64,000 nucleotides of DNA from Gambelia wislizenii (Eukaryota; Chordata; Lepidosauria; Squamata; Crotaphytidae), in assembly GCA_030847615.1 (NCBI GenBank), contig JAUMIR010000001.1, positions 33,479,501 through 33,543,500 on the forward strand. Reading direction: 5' to 3'. This document shows, piece by piece, positions 10,541-22,438 of this stretch. Under the pieces are notes generated by a model. The model made no database searches, had not been told where the DNA came from, and was given only the letters and a program-made list of their open reading frames with translations. The stretch's first letter is position 1. The number at the start of each line of letters is the position of its first letter. A program made the position numbers and the translations under genes.

Positions 10541-13017
10541 CACCTGTCCACAAAGGTGGCTATCGTATTCTCTGATTTCTTCATTGAAAACCTAGAGGGA
10601 AACTATACTATAATTCCTACATGAAAATATGTTTATATAGAGAGTTTTAGTACAGGGAGTGAAATTTGTCCTGGAACTACCGTAGTGTTACATCTCTTTA
10701 TGGATTTGGACAGATGCCTCTCACCATCCTTTCTTTGTGCCTAACCAACTGTTCTGCATTTCTTTCAGTAAACACCACATTTTTCTTCTCTCTTGATGTG
10801 TCTGTTTCAGACTTTGTACAGCTGTGGTTACCACATAAGGTGATGGAGACATCTCAAACTTCTTAGGGCCCACAAGATAAGTTTCCTCCTTTAAAAACGA
10901 TGATACAAATGTCTCTGTATGAATGGAGTGCTGCATAATTTATTGTGTGCATGCTGAATGATAATTTTAAAAAGATACAGAGGAAGACTGAGCGTACAAC
11001 AAAACTGCAGGGATGTGTGTGTGCTGGTGTGGACTGACCCTAAGTCTGGAGTAAAAAGTTGTGCAGGGTGCAGGGGTAAGGTTCCCATGTTCGGTTGGAG
11101 ATGTAACTGTGGGTGGAAGTACCTGCTATTGAAAAGCATGGCTTCTGAGTGAACGAAAAGAGGAGAACAAAAGGTCATACAACACAGCTTAGTTTAGCAT
11201 TGTCAAGTCCCATCTGCTTGTCGTCTCTCCACAAGGCAGAATACATTGGATTATTGTACACTCCAAAGTTCAGCAAACCACTTGTACTTTCCATGGCAAG
11301 AGAATGCCTTTTAGGCATTTAGGGCTTATTAGGACTTTGAGACTGTCATGCTAAAGGGGTTCATACCCCTTGGTGCTTTACAGATACAGACATACCGTTC
11401 AGAGCTGTCACAGTGTCCAGCAAATGGAAGGTAAAGATCAGAGACAATATAATTTCTTCTGACTTTATCTCAGGGAAAGTAAAACCATTTGATGATTAGA
11501 TGTGTGGGACATAGTGCCTTTATGTCTACTTGAGCTAATTTCTTTAGCTTCTTTTAAAAGAGCACTGCTCCCCTTTGGCTGCTTTGAAAGAGAAAGTCAC
11601 TTTTAGCAAACTTTACCAGGGAAAAGTCAGTACACTTAACAGCACGCTGGAGAGAAATGGTTTGAAGTGGAAAATGCTTGCAGTTAACCACAGAGAGCCA
11701 ATGTGAATTAATACAGGATTAGAAAATATTACAAGGACTAAAACATATTATTAGTGAAAGGGCTAAATCTATGTAATATGCTGTTTAGCATTTTCAGTAT
11801 AAATGCAACACTAGCTGTTTTTTTGATTGTTAAGAGTGGATGCAGATTCTTTAACATACTTACAAAGGCTACTGCCTTTTTATTTACTACTGAGCTAAAG
11901 AGTTAAACAATTTCAGTGTTGACAAGATTGACTCAAAGCAAGACTTCAGCAACATTTTGAATTAAAATGTCCTTCAGCAGGGAAAGGTCACTTATTTGAT
12001 GTAAGAAAAACCTTTGCATATGGTCCTTTACTGAAGTGTTGTTTAGTTAAGCTTTTACCTTGAACAACAACTCTCTTGAGCTTGCTGCATGTTGGAAAGC
12101 TTTAGCCTGAATCAATCTTGTTTGTCTCCTTGGAAATCCATGGCTGTTCTCTGTACTAGAATGTGCCCATCTTATTGCTGGATTAAACAGCATGCTATCT
12201 AGTATCCTAGGATCCTAATAGCTTAATCATTCCAGCATGCATCCAATGATTATTCTGTGGCCAGAATTTGATCTGTATAACACAGCTTTCGCCTCTTGCG
12301 CACCCCATCCCCCATCACATTTCACATGCCTACCAAAAATCTGCCGGTGAGGCTACAGAATCCTCTAGAGTGGTTTCTAATGGGTGTGAGCAACTGAAGC
12401 TAGAGGTAGGGGGAAATTAGTAACCATTCCTGTACGAAGGTAGAAATATCTTCTGCTTGCTCAAGGGACCATCTGAATGCAAGCCACTATATTTATGTAA
12501 TAAGCTGCAATGTACATACAGTCTTACATGAGTGAGACTTGTATCATCAGAAATAAGAGTCTGGTTTCTGTCATACCACAGCTACATTCCTTTGGACCCA
12601 AAAGCAGAGGGCTGTATCCTTCAGCTAGTACTGGAGGATATCAAGACTAATTGGAATATTACAGTGTATTAACTCTTTCATACAAAGTGGTAAATCAGTG
12701 TGCGTCCTAGACCAAACTCCATCCTAATCCAAATCATATGAGGGACCCCCATTCTAAAAGCAGAAAGGAGATTTTTGTTCTGATATATACCTGTGACTAT
12801 ATTTATATTGGTGCTACAAATCCCAGTATTATAGTCTGCTACAAACTCTTGGGCACAACGCATTCTTCACTTTTTAAAACTTTCTCATGTGGTTAGCAAC
12901 TGCCCATTGGAACACTGGACTGAATGGGCTCAACCGGAGATAGTAGCTAACTAGTTAAAAGCAAAAGCAAAGTTATCAGTGAATTTGGAAGATTTCTGAT
13001 GTAAAGGGGCAAGTCAA

Positions 13018-13034
13018 TTCATTCATTCATTCAT
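13018..13034. repeat. (ATTC)n microsatellite
   Basis: Four tandem ATTC units followed by poly-T. Confidence 0.9.
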
Positions 13035-13155
13035 TTTTTTAAAAAAAATTAGAGCATTTATATACTGCCCTTCAGTTAAAAGGCTCCCAGAGTAGCATAT
13101 TGAGTTGTTAATTTGACAGTTCTCTGCCCTCAGGTTTACAGTCTAAAAAGACATG
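13035..13155 (-). mobile_element. LINE 3'-tail remnant (L2-like)
   Basis: GCATTTATATACTGCCCTTC and CTCAGGTTTACAGTCTAAAA match the reversed tail of L2-type reptile LINEs. Short and old. Confidence 0.4.
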
Positions 13156-13988
13156 ACACACATTTATTTTTATACTTAAATGGTTGACTTTAGTTGAAAC
13201 TTAAAAATTAACTTAATCCCAGAATTAAGTTATTAAGTTATTAATTTAAGTGGGAGACTATGCGAAATGCTCACAGATTTTACATTTTCAGTTTTTAAAA
13301 AAATTCTCTAGATTTTTACAAAACTGTTGCTTGCTGGTTTTATGTGTTTTTTTTTTTTAAACAAAACCAATTCTTTCAAAATCACATCTTGCTTTTTGAT
13401 AACCCTTCAGCCTTGGGGAATTACAATGTTTTGTTCATAAGATCCAAACCACTTATTTTTAAACTAAGTAGTAGTAAGTGTAGCTTGGAGCAGAGTTTGT
13501 TTTCTTTACATCCAGGTGGTACTTCTGTGTTCAATCTAGACACCACACCGTCTCCTCTTCTGTCCCAGGAAACTGAATTTTGAAGCTCTTATTGAAGGAC
13601 TTTTTCTGGGATCCATGTAGGAATCGGTATGGTAAAGAAAAGGGAAGGTTAAGAAGCTAATATCTATAAGGGAGGGGAAAATGGTAGGTGAGAGAAGAGG
13701 TTTTGCTGGCGTGAATGAGAAATAAGGTTTTCAGAAATTGATGCAGCTGTTTCCTTCTCTCCCAAGCTCAAATCAGAGGTGGGAATGTTAATTTATGGAT
13801 GGCATTTTCTAGCTTCATTCTGGTAGGGCTTTTAATGCAGGCATTTAACTTAAATCCAAATGGTTTTTCCTCTTCCCTTCTAACATAAATACAATTTATA
13901 TTAGATATTTTAGTTTACTTGTGATTAACTAAACAAACTAAACCTCTTTTTTTAAAAAATAAAACCCTATCATTCTTATTTCTGATCT

Positions 13989-14040
13989 CAACCATCCTGA
14001 TGAAGACCCTGTGACAAACAAGGAGGAAACCAGCTAGTTG
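13989..14040 (+). ncRNA. Possible decayed hammerhead-like motif
   Basis: CTGATGA at 13997-14003 is followed by CCCTGT...ACAAGG (one mismatch) and GAAA at 14026-14029. CAAC upstream can pair with GTTG downstream. Spacing around the helices is irregular and only one copy exists here, so this may be chance. Confidence 0.2.
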
Positions 14041-14724
14041 ACAAAAAATACCTTGTGTTTTAAAAAAGGAAAAACTGTTAAATTTTCTTAGAAATTATGG
14101 GGAAATTGTTGAGTAATTCTATCAGTTCATAATCCATTTCATAATGACTTTGTTAACACATTTTTTGCATATTTTTGACTGTATTGATATATGGCACAGC
14201 ATCCTTTGTATAAGATATACTGAAGTGCTTTGTTACTTTTACAAGCATCTTCACATACACTATCTCACAGAAGCCTGGAGCAACTGCTATAAATTCATGT
14301 AACATTATAGTTAATATTTTGTCTTTAAAAAGACAGAATGGTGGAGAACTGGACTTACAACCAGTAAAATGATCATTCTGGAGGAACATCCTAAGCTTAC
14401 ACCATGGTTTCATGTATATGTATTTGACATGAAATGCAGCTATGAAGTGGGATAGCAGTGGCTGCTTTTCTGTAGAAAGACTGCTGAGCTTTTTCAGCCA
14501 ATACCATGGGGGGTGGGGAGTCCTAAAATTAGCAGTTCTTTATAAACCAACCATGAAAACTATTTCAGTTTCCAAATCTAAATAAAAATGGTGGTGATCC
14601 AAGACCTTGCCAAAAGCACTAAGAGTTAATATCTGATTCACATAATAGTAGCTGTGAATGGATCTGCTGGAAAATTAGGGTATTTTTTAAAAATTACTTT
14701 TGGTCTGTATGTTGCCAGACCCGA

Positions 14725-14810
14725 TATATATTTACCTGGAAATCCTACTGTATTCAGTGGGGCTTATACCCCAAATAGTGTATTTTGGATAGCAGTTGAA
14801 CACCAAGAAG
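14725..14810. repeat. Short interspersed repeat remnant
   Basis: TTTACCTGG, ATTCAGTGGGGCTTATACCC and GGATAGCAG follow the layout of a common reptile MITE-like repeat (typically '...GGGGCTTACTCCCA...GGATTGCAG'). Family not named. Confidence 0.4.
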
Positions 14811-16380
14811 AGATAATATTTCGATTGGCACAAAGAGTGGAGGTTTTGCTAAGTTAGAGTTTTCCACTTTAGAATTCAGCTTGAGAAAATCAGCTGCATA
14901 TCATTCTGTGTAGAACTTAAACATTCAATTCAGAAATGCTTCATTGTCATGAAAATGCTTCTTTTAGAGATACAGCTTTTGCTTTTGAATATTTTTTCCA
15001 CTTTTGTTGAATCATTTGGCTTTATTTTTTTACTACAGATTTAAGCAATAGCTTTACTCTTTTTTATTTTTGAATGTTTAGAAGTTTTTAAGATGCATTT
15101 TTATTCATCATATTTTCATTCTGTTACTATTTTTTTTTTAGGTCTCCTTTTTACGTTGCATGTTAACAGAAGATTGTCTGCTTTGTCATTACAAATCATG
15201 GTTGTGTTTTAGGTTATCATGTTACATAGTATCAGAAATAATCCAAATTCTAATAGTTTCAAAACAAAAGCCTGACAACTTGTGCAGAATAAGGAGTTTT
15301 GGATGAGCTGCAGCTGTTGCGCAGTTGCTTAAAACAGGTCTCACTTTACCCCACCAAAAAGATTATGAGGAATCAGATTTGAAATCTGAAATACTGTTCA
15401 GTAGTGTAAAACAGCAACAACAATGGACTGTGATTTTGTTGCATTTGGAAATAGCTAGAGGGAAGTTCACACCTGTTTAATTCCAGGAGATAAGAGGACT
15501 AAGACTGGATCAGGTTGAGTTGTTTTTTTCAAGTAGAAGATGACAATGCTGGCAAGTTGGTCTTGGGTTGGTGAGGGATTTCGTTGTCATCTTGCTAGGG
15601 TTTTCCAGGGCTTTTTGCAAAAGAATTCAGGGAAGTGTGGTGAATTCCTTTGAGTCTTGACTGTTAAGATACGGTAAGTTAAGAATCAAGTTTGCTTCTT
15701 TCTACACAACCCTATCTGTGTTTCCTGGTCCTTCAGAAGTGTGACAGGTTGTTAATAGAGTGGGATGGAATACTAGGATTCTTATGGGAAGAAACCAAGA
15801 GGTAAGGTCAGAAATTGTCATACTATACTAGGTGATATACTGAAAACGTTTACTTCTAAGGATACCGGCTGCTCTATTTTCTTTCTCTCAAAGTACATGT
15901 GTGTGTATATGTAGCTTTAATTAAAAAACTACACCTTTAAAAAATATCAAGCTGTGTTTTTAAAGTAAAGTAAAGGAAATATAATCCACAGGCATTCAGC
16001 ATATGTTTTGTACTTGTGCATTTCAACATGAAGAAAATACCAAGGCTTTAACAAAAAATACAGAATGTTCTTATTTATGGGAAGACTGAGGTTGAGCTAA
16101 TCCTAGTCTAATAGCTTGTGGTTGTCATATGTTTGTTTATATGGTCATTTGTAAAATCATGCCCTTGCCTCTTGCATCTGGAAGGCTCATAATATTTAAA
16201 CACACAACCATTCTTGTTGGCTTAGACTGCTGAAGCCATTTCAGTTGATGCTGCCTGGCAAGTGGTTTCGCCTTGTAGGGTAACTATGTTTAAAATGTTT
16301 GTTTAAAACTAGATTATTACAGAATCTAGGAAGGACACATGCATCTCCAATTGCAAACTATTGATGTTCAGCAATTTTAA

Positions 16381-17860
16381 GAGGGGAGAAAAGAGCAGAA
16401 TGGAGATCTACCCCCATATTCCTTAAGCACCCCCCCCTTTACACTGGAGCTAAATACCAGATCTGGGTTGGGAGAAGCAGGGAGAGAAACCCATGAATAA
16501 AGGTTCGACATGGTTGTTACAGCCAAATGTCTATGGCCATACTAACCAAAGAGTGGTAAGAATGAGAAACTCTACAGTATTTAGTAAGATAAACAGTGAC
16601 ACTTCTAGGTGCCCCCTAGCCAAAGCTACAGGAGCCTCAGTGGGGTGGGGAGTTCCACAATTAGTCATTTTAGGCTACTTTTTGTGGTACCAGGGCCTGT
16701 TTTAACCCCAGGGTAGTCTTTCCTCTCCAAATCTATAAGCAACTTTTAACTTTTTTTTGTTGTGTGTGGGGAAAGTATCTCCATTCCTAAAAGCAGCCCA
16801 GGGGAGAGAGAATGATAGAGCCTTCTTGGACGAGAACTGGTCAATTTTAGGGCAACATTTTGGAGGACTAGGGGGGCAGGTAATTCCAGTGGGTACAGGA
16901 TTTGGGAGGCTCTATGTAATATATGGACTCCCCTTTGTTAGTATGCCCTACTACCCCTCACTGCAAGATTCCATAACTGGAAATATTGAGACACTTTTTG
17001 GGGTCAGATTGACTTACGCAGACTGTAGGTCAGTTGGAGGCCACAATGTCCTGAGATGTGTCTAGAAATATAATGGTGGAAAAACTCAAAGTAGGAGTAA
17101 GTGGAAACTCCCCATAAGGGGTTCATGCTAACAACCCAGTCATTAAAGGGTTATGTGTTGATCCTTTCTTCAAGTCCTGAGCGCCTCAATCAAGAATTCA
17201 GTCAAACAATTAAGTGACTGTTCCTCAGTCTATACCCTACGGAAATCTCTTCTCACACCCACTCCTGTCCAACCTTACGAAGTTGTCGCAAGCCCATCAA
17301 TGTTCTATCCACAATTAAAGCAATCAGTTGAGTTTCGGTTTCCTTTGTCTGTTCCGTGGGAAAGCCATCCAAGCTTTGTTATTACTAAATTTGCCCCTCC
17401 AAGTCATGGGAATAGGGTATAAATATTAGAGCCCCAACAATAGCAAGGTGTGCCACGGTGGATGGACCTGGCCACTCTCTTTCTCAGCATGCTCCGGATC
17501 AGAACCTCCTGTGTCACCCTCAGATGCTTGTCTGAGTATCTTCACTGCTCTTCAAAACTGGTAACTATCACCCTATCTTCCTGAACCTCCCTCCCTCTAT
17601 CCAACCTTTCTGCCTTACTCTGCTATAGCCTTGTATGATTCTTAAGAATGTATGTTGTGTGTATGTTAGTTTACTTTTTGTATTATTCCAATAAAATACG
17701 TTCTTTTAGTTCAGCTGGAGCCTCCTGTACAGTTAGGTGAAAATATCCACGAAGTTACCCTCCTCTTTCAGGCTTCCTGTTTGAGCTAATTATTTCCCCA
17801 GATATTATAGGAGATTTTGGCATCATGGGTAGGGCTCTAACGTACCCCCCACCTCTTAGG
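16381..17860 (+). mobile_element. Possible decayed LTR-type element
   Basis: A TATA-type box (GTATAAATA) at 17417-17425 is followed about 265 bp later by CCAATAAAATA at 17687-17697. The sequence upstream has a distinct, less AT-rich composition than the surrounding intron. I could not find TG/CA ends, target duplications, a primer site or coding motifs. It may be a retroelement LTR with part of its internal region, or simply unique sequence. Confidence 0.25.
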
Positions 17861-18489
17861 GTAACACCTTTGCCTACCCCAATCTAAACAGACATACAAA
17901 GAAAAGTAAAAAACAGCAGGGTTAAGGAAAGGCTATAGAATTACTCTATGGCTTTGTAGTTAAAAATTAGAAAACTAGATTTTTTCACTTACAGTACCTT
18001 AGAATATATCAGACTTCCTGAATGTTTTGCTCTCCTTACGTGTTGGGTTGTATCGCCATTATCCCCATCTAGCATTGCCATTGGGGAACCGTGAACATTA
18101 TATTTGAATAATGTAGCCCTACACATAGGGAAGGTAACTTTTTGGGGAACCTCTTTTGTTGGCATACATTTGATTGCAAGCTATTATTTGTTTAAACTTG
18201 TCAATTATCCGCAGTATTACATGTTCTGTAATTGGGTATAAAATATCATGCCTGAGACAGAATGAATTAATATAAGTTATAAAAGCCAATGCTTCTCAAA
18301 ATATCTGTTGTTGAGAACTGACATTCCCTTCCCCCCCGCCATATGCCAAGAACCAGTACCATATTTATGCCGTATAATTATTGTGTTACCATAGTTTGCT
18401 GGAAACTCACCACGACCAGTAGCCAATGGCTTACAGGCCAGCTGTGGTCCATGGGCCACCATTTTGAGTAGCACTGGTGCAAGCTCTGC

Positions 18490-18660
18490 TTTGAGAAAGA
18501 ATAATGTGTTTATTAGATTGATAAAAATACCCTTCCAGGCACCTAACTATGATAAAATAAAATAAATGCAAATAACTTAAAAACAGATTAAAACCATAAT
18601 AAAAACACACCAGTAAATAAAGACTCAAAAACTGGCCCTACTGGGCTTTTTTTAAGGGGA
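18490..18660 (-). mobile_element. LINE 3'-tail remnant (L2-like)
   Basis: ATAAAATAAAATAAATGCAA, repeated AAACAGATTAAAACC-type sequence and GGCCCTACTGGGCTTTTTTT resemble the reversed 3' UTR of L2-type LINEs seen elsewhere in this window. Low confidence. Confidence 0.35.
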
Positions 18661-18723
18661 TAGTGAAAAGGCATCTCATGTTCAGCCTGGTGAAGAGAGG
18701 ACTGAGAAATGACATGATCGTAC

Positions 18724-18893
18724 TCTTTATATTTTGGCAGCTTCTTTATATTTTGGCAGCTTCTGGAGAGCCATTTTGAGTGGGTGAGGCTACTTGCTTC
18801 TGAGGGGGGTGGAGCTTCTGGGAGTTTGATTTTTTTAAAACTCTTGGGAGAGGCTGCTTGTTGTTGAGGGGGGTGGAGCTTCTGTGAGTCACA
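18724..18893 (+). repeat. Tandem repeats in the 5' leader of the CR1
   Basis: A ~20-bp unit (CTTTATATTTTGGCAGCTT) is duplicated at 18724-18764. A ~64-bp unit containing TGAGGGGGGTGGAGCTTCTG is then duplicated at about 18785-18887. The position, within 260 bp upstream of ORF1, suggests the CR1 5' UTR or promoter, but I have no second copy to prove that it belongs to the element. Confidence 0.55.
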
Positions 18894-18985
18894 TCTGAAT
18901 TTGAGTGACCAAACAAAAATACAGCATTCCTAAAAGTACAGCTTAGAGTTCTCAGCATTAACTAAGAGTTCTAAAAGTTCTCACC

Positions 18986-19959
18986 ATGGACACTGAGGGG
19001 GCTGCTGCGGTCACCTGCAACACTTGTGGGATGTTTGTCTTCTTCTCTACAGATGTGGGAAACTTCACATGCACCAAGTGCAAGTTGGTAGCCCTCTTGG
19101 AGGAGAAAGTTCAGCAGCTGGAGACACGGGTAGCTACACTTCAACATATTCAGGAGCAAGAGGTTTTCCTGGACAGAACAGAACGAACAGTCTTGGGCGG
19201 GGACCGCATAGAGGAACTGGCTGGGGGGGAGAGTGTCACTCCACAGACACAGGAGGTTGATAGCTGGAAGAATGTCACACACAGAACAAGAAAATCCAAG
19301 GATTCTTAGAGCAGCTTGCAGCTACAGAATCGATTTGAAGCCCTTTCCCTTATCAAGGACAACGAGGAAGAACAGCATAGACAGATTTTAGGGGCAGTGC
19401 AGGGGACCTTGACAGTACCACTGCAAGGAACAGCAGCTGCGAAGCCTCAGGGGAGGCGTGTGGTGGTGGGGGACTCCTTGCTGCGGGGTACAGAAGCAGT
19501 GGTTTGTGGGCCTGACAAGATGTCTCAGGAGGTGTGTTGTCTCCCTGGGGCAAAGATCCGTGATGTGACAGAGAGGCTGACAAGACTTGTCAAGCCTACA
19601 GATCATTACCCCTTCCTTTGGTCCATGTGGGAACCAACGATACTGCAAGGCACAGCTTTCCTAAGATTAAAAGAGATTATGAGGCTCTGGGGAGGAAGCT
19701 GAAAGAAATGGATGCACAGGTTGTCATCTCGTCTCTTCTGCCAGTTGAAGGGCATGGTCCAGGAAGGAAAAGGAAAATAGCCGATGTAAACAACTGGCTC
19801 CATAGATGGTGTCGCCGAGAACAATTTGGATTCTCGGATCATGGGCTGAGCTTCCATGAGGAGGGATTTCTGGCAAGAGATTGGGTGCTTCTCACAACAG
19901 TTGGCAGAAACATTTTTGCCTACAGTCTCAAGAATTTGATCAGGAGGGCTTTAAACTGA
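18986..19959 (+). pseudogene. CR1 ORF1: zinc-finger plus SGNH esterase protein, broken
   Basis: ORF1 proteins of CR1 bind RNA, and many carry an SGNH-type esterase domain. The ATG lies in a strong context (ACCATGG). Residues C11, C14, C29 and C32 form a CxxC...CxxC finger, followed by a leucine/glutamate-rich coiled-coil-like stretch (about residues 34-60). A TAG at 19307-19309 interrupts the frame. The continuation at 19316-19610 contains the catalytic GDS block (VVVGDSLLRG). A one-base frameshift near 19610 leads to VHVGTNDT (the G-x-N block) and then to the FSDHGLSFHEEG...GRNIFA region, where the catalytic D-x-x-H would lie. The order of domains is as expected; the breaks mean no full protein is made. 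Confidence 0.85.
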
Positions 19960-20109
19960 GTCATATGGGGGAGGGAGACAGTATTCTGGAAGGCAAAAGG
20001 CTGGAGAAAATAGTCAAACTGTCATAGAGGGAACAAAGCAAACAGCGCAAGGACCCAACAGTGGGAGGCAAAAAAACTGGCACAGGCAGCAAGTAAAGGG
20101 AACACATGG

Positions 20110-22127
20110 TCTTAGATGTCTCTACACTAATGCACAGAGCATGGGAAATAAGCAAGATGAACTACAAAATAAATATGATATAATAGGCATTACTGAAACC
20201 TGGTGGGGCCAGCTATTTTAGATCTGATCCTAACCAACAGGGATGACCTGGTTAATGGGGTGCAAGTGGTGGGATCCTTAGGTGAGAGTGATCATGTTCT
20301 CCTGGAGTTTGTTATACAATGGAAAGGAGAAGCCAGGCATAGTCAGACACGCATTCTCGACTTTAGGAGAGCTGATTTCAATAAACTCAGGGAAATACTG
20401 GCGGTGATCCCATGGTCAGGAGTACTAAAAGAGAAGAGACCTCAAGATGGATGGGACTTTCTCAAAAGGGAAATACTGAAGGCACAATTTCAAACAGTAC
20501 CATTGAGGGGAAAAATGGAAGGTGTCTCAAGAAACCAAGATGGATGACTATAAAGAAATTTCAACAGAGTTAAGTTTTAAATGGAACATGTATAGGAAAT
20601 GGAAAAAGGGGAAATCACCAAAGAAGAATTTAAACAGATAACGAACACGTGTAGGAGTAAAGTCAGAAAAGCTAAAGTGCAGAATGAGCTCAGGCTTGCT
20701 AGAGAGGTTAAGAACAATAAAAAGGGTTTTTGGGGGTATGTCTGCAGCCAGAGGAGGAAGAAGGAAATGGTAGGGCCACTACACGGAGAAGATGGCAAAA
20801 TGCTAACAGGGGACAGAGAAAAGGCAGAATTACTCAACACCTTCTTTGCCTCAGTGTTTTCAGAAAAGGAAAAGGGTGACCAGGGAAGATTCTAGAGCAG
20901 ATCATTAAACAGAGAGTCTGTGAACATTTAGAAGGCAATGCCATAATCACAAAAAGTCAACATGGGTTTCAGAGGAACAAGTCATGCCAGACTAATCTGA
21001 TCTCTTTTTTTGACAAAATTACCAGCTTGGTAGATAAAGGGAACGCTGTGGATATCATATACCTTGATTTCAGTGAGGCCTTTGACAAGGTTCCCCATGC
21101 CATTCTTGCAAACAAGCTTGTAAAATGTGGGCTAGACAAGTTAACTGTTCAATGGCTTTGTAATTGGTTGACCAGCCGAACCCAAAGGGTGCTCAGCAGT
21201 GGCTCCTCTTCGTCTTGGAAAGATGTGACCAGTGGGGTGCCACAGGGTTCTGCCCTGGGCCCAGTGCTATTCAACATCTTTATCAATGACTTGGGTGAGG
21301 GAATTAGGGGCATACTTATCAAATTTGCAGATGACACCAAATTAGGAGGAGTAGCTAATACCCTAGAGGACAGGATCAAAATTCAAAATGACCTGGATAG
21401 ACCGGAGAGCTGGGCCAAAGCTAACAAAATGAAATTCAATACGGAGAAATGTAAGGTACTGCATTTAGGGCGAAAAAATGAAATGCATAGATACAGGATG
21501 GGGGAGACCTGGCTGAAAGAGACTACATGTGAAAGGGACCTAGGAGTGCTAGTAGACCACAAGTTGAACATGAGTCAACAGTGTGATGCGGCAGCTAAAA
21601 AGGCCAATGTGATTTTGGGCTGCATCAATAGAAGTATGGTGTCCAGATCAAGGGAAGTAATAGTGCCGCTCTATTCTGCCTTGGTCAGACCTCACCTAGA
21701 ATACTGTGTCCAGTTCTGGGCACCACAATTCAAAAAGGATATTGACAAATTGGAGCATGTCCAGAGGAGGGCGACTAAAATGGTGAAAGGTCTGGAAACG
21801 ATGACTTATGAGGAGAGACTTAGGGAGCTGGGTATGTTTAGCCTGTAAAAAAGATGGTTAAGAGGTGATATGATAGCCCTGTTTAAGTATTTGAAGGGAT
21901 GTCAAGTTGAGGATGGAGCAGGCTTGTTTTCTGCTGCTCCAGAGACTGGAACATAGAGCAATGGATGCAAGCTCCAGGAACAGAGATTCCACCTCAACAT
22001 TAGGAGGAACTTTTTGACAGTAAGAGCTGTTCGGCAGTGGAACACACTCTCTCGGAATGTGGTGGGGTCCCCTTCCTTGGGGGTCTTTAAACAGAGGCTG
22101 GATGGCCATCTGTCGGGGATGCTTTGA
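20110..22127 (+). pseudogene. CR1 ORF2: endonuclease/reverse transcriptase, deleted
   Basis: The start of the AP-like endonuclease (LYTNAQSM, then IIGITETWW) is at 20117-20205. The middle of that domain is missing, and the frame resumes at its C-terminus (DLILTNR, SDHVLLEF). A linker follows at 20599-20890. A second deletion near 20893 removes the reverse-transcriptase fingers. The rest of the polymerase is present: [13 protein letters not shown] (motif A), [20 protein letters not shown], and FADD at 21324-21335 (catalytic aspartates kept). A TAA at 21846-21848 truncates the C-terminal part, which otherwise runs to the natural stop at 22125-22127. In an intact element the enzyme performs target-primed reverse transcription. 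Confidence 0.88.
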
Positions 22128-22208
22128 TCGTGTTTTCCAGCGTGGCAGGGGGTTGGACTGGATGGCCCTCGTCTCTTCCAACTCTGCAATTCTATGATTC
22201 TATGTTTC

Positions 22209-22438
22209 TATATACTTCTAGAGTTCATAGAATCCTAGAGTTGGAAAGAGACCATGAGGGCTATCTAGTCCCAACACCCTGCCTTGTAGGAGTGTACAAT
22301 CAAAGCAACCCATACAGATGGCCATCCAGCCTCTGTTTAAGAACCTCCAAAGAAAGACACTCCACCATACTCCAAGGCAATGTATCCCACTGTTGAACAG
22401 CTCTTACCATCAGGAAGTTCTTCCTAATGTTTAGGTAG
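22209..22438 (-). mobile_element. Inverted CR1 3' piece inside a composite
   Basis: It begins TTCATAGAATCCTAGAGTTGG and continues with the reversed CR1 3' end through CAGCTCTTACCATCAGGAAG to ATGTTTAGGTA. It forms a foldback with the 3' end of the preceding CR1. Both of its junctions are preserved at 63.3-63.5 kb. Confidence 0.88.

Larger units (their letters stand above)
10541..16380. other. Long repeat-poor intron block
   Basis: Largely free of recognisable transposons apart from a LINE tail remnant at about 13035-13155, a short repeat at about 14725-14810 and poly-T runs. No exon recognised. The span 11440-12120 is a candidate conserved non-coding element only because it is repeat-free and compositionally balanced; that is a guess. 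Confidence 0.4.
18724..22208 (+). mobile_element. Near-complete CR1 LINE, internally deleted
   Basis: The most complete CR1 in the window. It has a 5' leader with tandem repeats, ORF1 (18986-19959), ORF2 (20110-22127) and a 3' end with the usual CCAACTCTGCAATTCTATGA tail ending near 22208. ORF2 carries two internal deletions and ORF1 a stop and a frameshift, so it is non-autonomous. It is followed directly by an inverted CR1 piece and a second CR1 3' end, and this whole 3' arrangement recurs at 63 kb. Confidence 0.9.

Noticed and set aside
16757..17065. 102-codon open frame near the possible LTR
   Set aside because: No motif of gag, protease, polymerase or envelope could be recognised; retained only as part of a low-confidence LTR-type region.
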